Part shown: positions 5,607 to 9,985 of the stretch, piece by piece
Layout: each line of letters begins with the position of its first letter
Position numbering within the stretch: position 1 is the first letter of the stretch
Notes under the pieces: model-generated
What the model saw: only the letters and a program-made list of their open reading frames with translations
Databases searched by the model: none
Told to the model about the DNA's origin: nothing
Assembly (NCBI GenBank): GCA_964495465.1
Contig: CAZBWE010000078.1
Location: forward strand, 1 to 9,985
Direction of reading: 5' to 3'
DNA: 9,985 nt
Source of the DNA: CAZBWE01 sp964495465
GTDB taxonomy: Bacteria > Planctomycetota > Phycisphaerae > Sedimentisphaerales > Anaerobacaceae
Made by a program: the position numbers and the translations under genes

Positions 5607-7046
5607 ATGCTGACTTTAATAAACACAAACAGAATGCTGCCTCTGATTGGCCCGGTCGGTCTGGACTACCTGGCCGGATCAGCCGAACAGGCGGAAATTG
5701 ACGTAGAGGTCCTCGACCTTGCTTTAGCACAGGACCCCGCCGAGGCCCTCAAACAATATTTTTCGAATCAGCAGCCGCAATTGATTGGCCTTTCCTTTCG
5801 AAACGTGGATGATTGTTTTTGGCCGAATGCCGATTGGTTTGTCCCCGGGTTAAAAGGCACCATTGAGAGCATCCGAAGTCTGACCAATGCTCCGATTGTA
5901 ATTGGTGGTGTCGGCTTTTCCGTTTTTCCCAGACAAATTGTTGAATATACGGGTGCTGATTTTGGAATACACGGCGACGGCGAGACGGCAATAATTTCAC
6001 TCATTCGCCAGTTGCAGGGACCGCAGAATTTTACCGAGGTTCCGGGGCTCCTCTGGCGAAAGGATGGCAGGATTATCAGTAATCCGCCGAACTGGCCGGA
6101 CCACATTTCGCTGACAACTGCCCGGGATTTTATTGATAACCCCAGTTACTTCGAACAAGGCGGACAATGCGGCGTAGAAACAAAACGAGGCTGCGACCGC
6201 AAATGTATTTATTGTGCCGACCCACTGGCAAAAGGAACAAAGCTCAGACTGCGTAGCCCTTCCGAGGTCGTCGATGAAATTCAGGTGTTATTGTCGCAGG
6301 GGATAGATGTATTGCATTTTTGCGACTCCGAGCTGAATGTTCCTCGAAGTCACTGTTACGCAATCTGCGAAGAGATTAACAGGCGTTCTCTTGGCAGCAG
6401 GATTCGCTGGTATGCTTATATGTTGCCGGTGCCGTTTGATGAGGATTTAGCCAAAAATATGGCCGAGGCTGGCTGTGCCGGTATCGATTTTACGGGTGAT
6501 TCCGCCTGCTCTTCTATGCTCAAAACCTACAGACAGCAGCACGGAAAGCAGCATATCGCTGATGTGGTTCGGCTTTGCAGGCAAAACAGGATTACGGTTA
6601 TGATAGACCTCTTGCTTGGCGGGCCCGGCGAAACACCGCAAACAGTAGCCGAGACAATTGATTTTATGAAAAAGATAAATCCAGATTGTGCCGGTGCCGC
6701 GCTTGGCATAAGGATATACCCTGGCACGGCTATGGGCGAAATAGCTGCCCGCGATTTAAAACAGGGAAGAAATTTTAATATCCGTAGAAAATATACCGGC
6801 CCGATAGATTTCTTCAAGCCGACCTTTTACATTTCCAGCGCTCTTGGCGAACAGCCGGCAAAGCTCGTAAGGGATTTGATTGGTGATGACCGAAGGTTCT
6901 TTGCTCCTGCCGATGAGATTGACTCTGAAGCATTGGGAGATAGTGTTCCTTCCAGCTATAATTACAATGAGAATCTGCCGCTGGTCAGAGCAATTCGAGA
7001 AGGCGCCAGGGGTGCTTATTGGGACATCTTAGGAAAAATCAGATAG
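5607..7046 (+). CDS. B12-binding-domain-like radical SAM protein, function unknown
   Basis: 479 residues, cytoplasmic. Residues 1-165 resemble the Rossmann-like B12-binding domain of the COG1032 group: GPVGLDYLAG (15-24), LIGLSFRN (59-66), PIVIGGVGFSVFP (96-108) and GIHGDGETAI (120-129). The usual cobalamin-ligand motif DxHxxG is not seen. Residues 188-375 form the radical SAM core with the 4Fe-4S motif C196-x3-C200-x2-C203 in ETKRGCDRKCIYC, followed by ADPLAKG and a strand ending in CDSELN (239-244). GGPGET (338-343) and RIYPGT (369-374) are typical later motifs. The C-terminal 100 residues are unassigned. The ATG at 5607 is the first possible start after an in-frame stop; no clear Shine-Dalgarno is seen. 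It lies between a terminator/promoter element and a repeat region, so it appears to be a single-gene unit. Substrate and reaction cannot be read from the sequence. Confidence 0.85.
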   Translation: MLTLINTNRMLPLIGPVGLDYLAGSAEQAEIDVEVLDLALAQDPAEALKQYFSNQQPQLIGLSFRNVDDCFWPNADWFVPGLKGTIESIRSLTNAPIVIGGVGFSVFPRQIVEYTGADFGIHGDGETAIISLIRQLQGPQNFTEVPGLLWRKDGRIISNPPNWPDHISLTTARDFIDNPSYFEQGGQCGVETKRGCDRKCIYCADPLAKGTKLRLRSPSEVVDEIQVLLSQGIDVLHFCDSELNVPRSHCYAICEEINRRSLGSRIRWYAYMLPVPFDEDLAKNMAEAGCAGIDFTGDSACSSMLKTYRQQHGKQHIADVVRLCRQNRITVMIDLLLGGPGETPQTVAETIDFMKKINPDCAGAALGIRIYPGTAMGEIAARDLKQGRNFNIRRKYTGPIDFFKPTFYISSALGEQPAKLVRDLIGDDRRFFAPADEIDSEALGDSVPSSYNYNENLPLVRAIREGARGAYWDILGKIR

Positions 7047-7320
7047 CATCGTCCAACACAATAGCTAACATTAGTTCCTTGTTGTGTGGATTGATTCCTT
7101 TGAATTTATACGGATAGATTGGATTGAAAGCGTACGGTGTATTTTCAATACACACACGCAATTGTGCATAACATTCAGGCAACAAACCACTTGATGAGAG
7201 CCGGACAGACGCAAGGAAGTTTACACGGGCATGCCCTTAAAGCGAAGAAGCTGCCAAACTGCTTTTATCTGAATATTGTATATTTTCTATTGCCAGTTTG
7301 AAAAGCTGCCCTATGCTCTC
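7047..7320. other. non-coding stretch with no supportable gene
   Basis: 274 bp. It holds a 7-bp stem hairpin GTGTATT-TTC-AATACAC (7137-7153) without a T-run, and the palindrome GGGCATGCCC (7227-7236). No intrinsic terminator for the radical SAM gene is evident. No ORF here has a ribosome site or recognisable product. Confidence 0.55.
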
Positions 7321-7478
7321 GTAGTCTGTCAGAATTGACTTTGTGAGTTGTCATTCCTGCGAAAGTCGCCGACGCTCCAAAGCTATGGCGACGGAGCGCA
7401 GGAATCCACATCTTTGAAATGCTGGATTCCGCATCAAGTGCGGAATGACAACCCATCGAATCTAACTTGACAGACTAC
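7321..7478. repeat. nested inverted-repeat element (MITE-like, copy 2)
   Basis: Outer perfect 11-bp arms GTAGTCTGTCA (7321-7331) and TGACAGACTAC (7468-7478) enclose a second perfect pair GTTGTCATTCC (7347-7357) and GGAATGACAAC (7442-7452). Inside, 7350-7407 is a second copy of the unit at 1248-1304, with arms ATTCCTGCG/CGCAGGAAT. A separate small hairpin follows: ATTCCGCA...TGCGGAAT (7426-7433/7439-7446). No transposase is present. The right outer arm overlaps the stop of the small ORF 7475-7690. Confidence 0.7.
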
Positions 7479-7690
7479 TCGAACATCTCGAAATAACCTT
7501 TCAGATTTACGTATGAAATCGGTGTATTCTTTTCTGCACGTTCAAGGAATTCTGTAAGGTAGGTTTTCCTCCACTTTGTGTCTGTGAGAGCAATTTTCAA
7601 TTTTGCATCATTGAGCGTGTGTTCCGGATTTTGTCTTTGCCCTATCAAATCTTTTTTTCTCTTTGTTCTTTTTGCGTTAGGCATGGGCAT
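7475..7690 (-). CDS. possible small basic protein coupled to nifS, unknown
   Basis: 71 residues (or 69 from the second ATG at 7684). The start overlaps the last codons of nifS in another frame. AAAGGA lies four bases before the first ATG and ten before the second, so translational coupling is plausible. The N terminus is very basic (NAKRTKRKKD) and the C terminus ends in NLKGYFEMFE; no domain, membrane segment or motif is recognised. The stop codon lies within the outer arm of the neighbouring inverted repeat. It could be a chance frame; the ribosome site and a length well beyond the nifS overlap are the only support. Confidence 0.42.
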   Translation of the reverse strand: MPMPNAKRTKRKKDLIGQRQNPEHTLNDAKLKIALTDTKWRKTYLTEFLERAEKNTPISYVNLKGYFEMFE

Positions 7691-8855
7691 TGTTCCTTTT
7701 GCTTCCTACAAAAGGCGAAAGTTCACGGAGGCGGGTGATGATTGGTGGGAGTTTTTCGATGGTAAAGTCCACCTCTTCTTCGGTGTTGTATCTTGACAAG
7801 CTAAAACGGATTGAGCCGTGAGCAGCGGTGAAAGGAACGCCCATCGCGCGCAGGACGTGAGAAGGCTCGAGTGAGCCGGATGTGCAGGCAGAGCCGCTGG
7901 AGGCACAGATGCCGTATTTATCGAGCATAAGTAGAATCGCTTCGCCCTCGATGAACTCGAAACTGATATTGGTGGTATTGGGCAGACGGTTTTCCTTATC
8001 GCCGTTTAGGCGGGAATCTGGACATTTTCCCAAAATCGCATTTTCCAGTTTGTCACGCAGGTATTTGACATTGTTATTTTCCTGTTCGAGATTTTGTGCA
8101 GCCAATTCACAGGCCTTACCGAGGCCGATTATGCCGGGGACATTTTCTGTTCCAGCTCTTCGGCCTGATTCCTGATGGCCTCCTAACATAAATGGAGAAA
8201 GCCGCGTTCCCTTTTTGACGTAAAGCACGCCAATGCCTTTGGGCCCGTGCAGCTTATGGCCAGAGAGACTTAGTAAATCGATATTACTATTTGAAAGATT
8301 CAAAGGGAATTTGCCAACGGCCTGGACCGCATCGGAGTGAAAGACGATGCCTTTGTCGGCAACCATTTCGGCGATTTTGTCGATGGGGAAAATGACGCCC
8401 GTTTCATTGTTGGCATACATAATCGAAACGATTGCGGTGTCGTTGTCGAGCTTATCCTCCAGTTCTGCTAAATCAAGACGACCGAGTTTATCCACGGACA
8501 ATTCCACAACTGTATAGCCGTGATTTTCCAGCTCACGGCAGACAGTTAATACGGCGGGATGCTCAACACGAGTGGTTATTACCTTGCGTCGATTAGGATA
8601 AGCGGCAAGAGTGCCTTTTATTGCAGTGTTGTCACTCTCGGTGCCACAGCTTGTGAAAATAATTTCGCTCGGCTCGCAGCCAAGCAGGGCTGCAACCTGT
8701 TCGCGGGCCTTGCTGATTTTATGGCCGACTTGTCCACCAAAGGTGTGCATACTGGAAGGATTGCCGTAAATATCACAGAATAAGGGCTTCATCTCCTCTA
8801 ATACTTCTTCGGCAACTTTAGTGGTGGCATTATTGTCAAAGTATATGGTCTTCAT
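7677..8855 (-). CDS. nifS: cysteine desulfurase, NifS/IscS type
   Basis: 392 residues from the ATG at 8855. PLP-dependent removal of sulfur from L-cysteine, leaving alanine and an enzyme persulfide that feeds Fe-S assembly on NifU. Visible signatures: YFDNNATT (5-12), GNPSSMH (31-37), FTSCGTESDN (67-76), VEHPAV with His99, HSDAVQAVGK with Asp175, the PLP lysine K201 in SGHKLHGPKG, RAGTENVPG (233-241), and the catalytic Cys324 in SSGSACTSG. Length and residue numbers match Azotobacter NifS (K202, C325) within one residue. An ATG further upstream (8918) would add 21 residues translated from a dispersed repeat and is rejected, because family members begin at this MKTIYFDNNATT. The gene lies 117 bp downstream of nifU, same strand. 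The start codon directly follows heptad-like repeat sequence, with only a weak GGA as ribosome site. Confidence 0.95.
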   Translation of the reverse strand: MKTIYFDNNATTKVAEEVLEEMKPLFCDIYGNPSSMHTFGGQVGHKISKAREQVAALLGCEPSEIIFTSCGTESDNTAIKGTLAAYPNRRKVITTRVEHPAVLTVCRELENHGYTVVELSVDKLGRLDLAELEDKLDNDTAIVSIMYANNETGVIFPIDKIAEMVADKGIVFHSDAVQAVGKFPLNLSNSNIDLLSLSGHKLHGPKGIGVLYVKKGTRLSPFMLGGHQESGRRAGTENVPGIIGLGKACELAAQNLEQENNNVKYLRDKLENAILGKCPDSRLNGDKENRLPNTTNISFEFIEGEAILLMLDKYGICASSGSACTSGSLEPSHVLRAMGVPFTAAHGSIRFSLSRYNTEEEVDFTIEKLPPIITRLRELSPFVGSKRNNAHA

Positions 8856-8952
8856 TTCCAAAATCCGAAATTCGAATCCTTCGACCTTGCTCAGGACAAG
8901 TATCGAAATACGAAACAATATCGAATATCAAAATTCAAATGTTCAAAACAAA
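8856..8952 (-). repeat. dispersed intergenic repeat, copy B, in the nifU-nifS gap
   Basis: Shares three collinear exact blocks with 198-329 (see copy A). Read on the minus strand much of it runs in 7-bp steps: GTTTTGA, ACATTTG, AATTTTG, ATATTCG (8949-8922), then TATTTCG, ATACTTG (8910-8897), and finally GGATTCG, AATTTCG, GATTTTG (8879-8859), ending three bases before the nifS ATG. The middle (8896-8880) is a TCCTGAGCAAGGTCGAA module where copy A has a different palindrome. Confidence 0.72.
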
Positions 8953-8972
8953 CATATCATTCATACATTGAG

Positions 8973-9854
8973 TCATTCTCTATGGTTGTGTGGCTGGTCT
9001 GCAGAATCCTTGTCTTCCTCGACATAAAGGTCTTTGGAGACAAACTCTTTTAACTTTGCTTCGACGACGTCTTTTATAGTAAACTCTGCCAAGCGGCACC
9101 GGGCGCACATTCCTCTAAAGGCGACGATGGCCTTGTTGCCTTCGACGTCTATCAGCTCGATATTTCCGCCGTGAGCGCGGAGGGCGGGACGAATTTGCTC
9201 ACTAATTGTCTGCTGAATCAGTTGAATCTTCTGGATATTAGTCAATTTTGTCCCTTGGCGGGGTATGATTGGGACAGGTTGTTTTAGTTTATCACCCTGA
9301 ATTTTTTCGATGAGCTTTTCGATTTCGCCCCGGCAGCCGCCGCAGCCGCCGCCGGCTTTGCAGTAGTTCGTTACCTGTTCGACAGTCGTCAGGTTGTTTT
9401 CTTTTATTACGCGTTCGATTTCCCTGTCGGTTACTCCGAAGCAGGTGCAGACGACGTTGCCTTCGAGTTCGTGTTTTTTCTTTCCGCCGGTTCTGTAGTT
9501 TTCGATAGCGGCTTCGAGGGCCTCTCTGCCCATAACGGAGCAGTGCATTTTCTGCTCGGGCAGGCCGCCAAGATAGTCGGCGATGTCTTTGTTTGTTATC
9601 TTCGCTGCCTCTTCGAGCGTTTTGCCCTTTATCATTTCGGTCAGAACCGATGAGGTGGCAATTGCGCTTGCACAGCCGAAGGTTTTGAATTTTGCATCGG
9701 CGATTTTGCCGTTTTTGTCGAGCTTGAAGGTCAGCTTCAGGGCATCGCCGCAGGCCAGAGAGCCGACCTCACCGACACCATCGGGATTTTCAATTTCACC
9801 GACGTTTCGCGGGTTGAAAAAATGGTCTCTAACTTTTTCCGTATAATCCCACAT
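8973..9854 (-). CDS. nifU: NifU, three-domain Fe-S cluster assembly scaffold
   Basis: 293 residues. Receives sulfur from NifS and builds Fe-S clusters for transfer to target proteins. Residues 1-125 are the IscU-like scaffold, with ligands Cys35 (SLACGD), Cys61 (FGCASA) and Cys105 (MHCSVMG). Residues 133-185 are the permanent [2Fe-2S] domain, with C136-x-C138 and C171-x2-C174. Residues 205-275 are the Nfu-like domain with C250-x2-C253 (GMCARC). All nine expected cysteines are present and the first seven lie within one residue of the Azotobacter NifU positions. The tail (280-293) is charged and His-containing (DQPHNHRE). It begins 57 bp after the upstream sulfhydrylase-like gene and is followed by nifS, so it is probably in one operon. 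No nif structural gene is in view, so a general Fe-S role is likely. The start abuts a heptad repeat array. Confidence 0.96.
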   Translation of the reverse strand: MWDYTEKVRDHFFNPRNVGEIENPDGVGEVGSLACGDALKLTFKLDKNGKIADAKFKTFGCASAIATSSVLTEMIKGKTLEEAAKITNKDIADYLGGLPEQKMHCSVMGREALEAAIENYRTGGKKKHELEGNVVCTCFGVTDREIERVIKENNLTTVEQVTNYCKAGGGCGGCRGEIEKLIEKIQGDKLKQPVPIIPRQGTKLTNIQKIQLIQQTISEQIRPALRAHGGNIELIDVEGNKAIVAFRGMCARCRLAEFTIKDVVEAKLKEFVSKDLYVEEDKDSADQPHNHRE

Positions 9855-9855
9855 T

Positions 9856-9890
9856 TTCTCGTTACTCGTTGCTTGTTACTCGTATCTCGT
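9856..9890 (-). repeat. five-unit heptad array abutting the nifU start codon
   Basis: On the minus strand 9890 down to 9856 is exactly five 7-mers of consensus ACGAGNA; the first ends in T instead of A and the third is ACAAGCA. A single base separates the array from the nifU ATG at 9854. The last unit places GAG about four bases before the ATG, so the array may also act as a weak ribosome site; no other Shine-Dalgarno is seen. Confidence 0.7.
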
Positions 9891-9911
9891 TTTAAAAATC
9901 CTTATTCACAC

Positions 9912-9985
9912 TTACTTTTGACTTTGTTTTAGAGCGTTTTCGAAGTCGGCGATTATATCGTCAATGTGCTCTGTTCCAACGGATA
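9912..9985 (-). CDS. C-terminal end of an O-acetylhomoserine sulfhydrylase-like enzyme (partial)
   Basis: Only the last 24 codons lie in the window, ending with TAA at 9914-9912. The translation contains SVGTEHIDDIIADFENAL followed by KQSQK. This SVGxEHIDDIIADxxxAL ending is characteristic of the Cys/Met-metabolism PLP family, especially O-acetylhomoserine sulfhydrylase (MetY), which makes homocysteine from O-acetylhomoserine and sulfide. Cystathionine gamma-synthase or methionine gamma-lyase relatives end similarly and cannot be excluded from so few residues. It is the gene immediately upstream of nifU on the same strand, suggesting a sulfur-metabolism operon. Confidence 0.75.
   Translation of the reverse strand, partial: SVGTEHIDDIIADFENALKQSQK

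Noticed and set aside
7137..7153. Hairpin as terminator of the radical SAM gene
   Set aside because: Stem of 7 AT-rich pairs with no T-run on either strand, and about 90 bases past the stop; not convincing.
7265..7456. Minus-strand 63-codon frame (CHSALDAESS...)
   Set aside because: It translates the MITE-like inverted repeat, a familiar false ORF from this type of element.
9856..9890. CRISPR-like array
   Set aside because: Units are 7 bp without spacers; no CRISPR repeat-spacer pattern or cas gene anywhere in the window.

Overview
The window looks like a chromosomal scaffold fragment from an uncultured, probably anaerobic Gram-negative bacterium. An uncultured member of the Planctomycetota (Phycisphaerae-like) is my best guess. 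That rests on an N-terminal CxxC...CPxC zinc ribbon fused to a membrane domain, a TorF-like outer-membrane porin, a long-form TrpB2, a NifU/NifS pair, and intergenic regions full of short dispersed repeats. The lineage is inference and no single gene proves it. A 100-N scaffold gap shows it is a draft or metagenome assembly.

Left part (1-2644), all genes on the minus strand: a tRNA-Leu(CAA) cut by the window edge, with a near-consensus promoter; a zinc-ribbon membrane protein of unknown function; and proB (glutamate 5-kinase, first step of proline synthesis). The spaces between them are almost wholly repeats: palindromic modules, a MITE-like element, and an array with 7-bp periodicity that supplies the proB stop codon.

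Centre (2645-7046): an AT-rich divergent intergenic region, then on the plus strand trpB2 (PLP tryptophan synthase beta-like, no trpA visible) and a TorF-family porin. The porin is interrupted by a false assembly gap: identical 55-bp sequences flank the Ns, and merging them restores an intact 271-residue protein ending in Phe. A strong intrinsic terminator follows. A near-consensus sigma70 promoter is laid over that terminator and should drive the next gene, an orphan B12-binding-like radical SAM protein.

Right part (7047-9985): a non-coding stretch with a nested inverted-repeat element, then a minus-strand sulfur cluster read right to left: the C-terminal end of an O-acetylhomoserine sulfhydrylase-like gene (cut by the window edge), nifU (three-domain Fe-S scaffold), nifS (cysteine desulfurase), and a possible small coupled ORF. 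NifS mobilises sulfur from cysteine and NifU assembles Fe-S clusters. The flanking sulfhydrylase suggests a sulfur-assimilation and Fe-S operon rather than a nitrogen-fixation one, as no nitrogenase gene is visible.

I did not find a clear new defence or mobile system. The most unusual material is intergenic: heptad-periodic arrays abutting start and stop codons, a palindromic module reused in different repeat backbones, compensatory changes between two repeat copies, and the terminator/promoter overlay.
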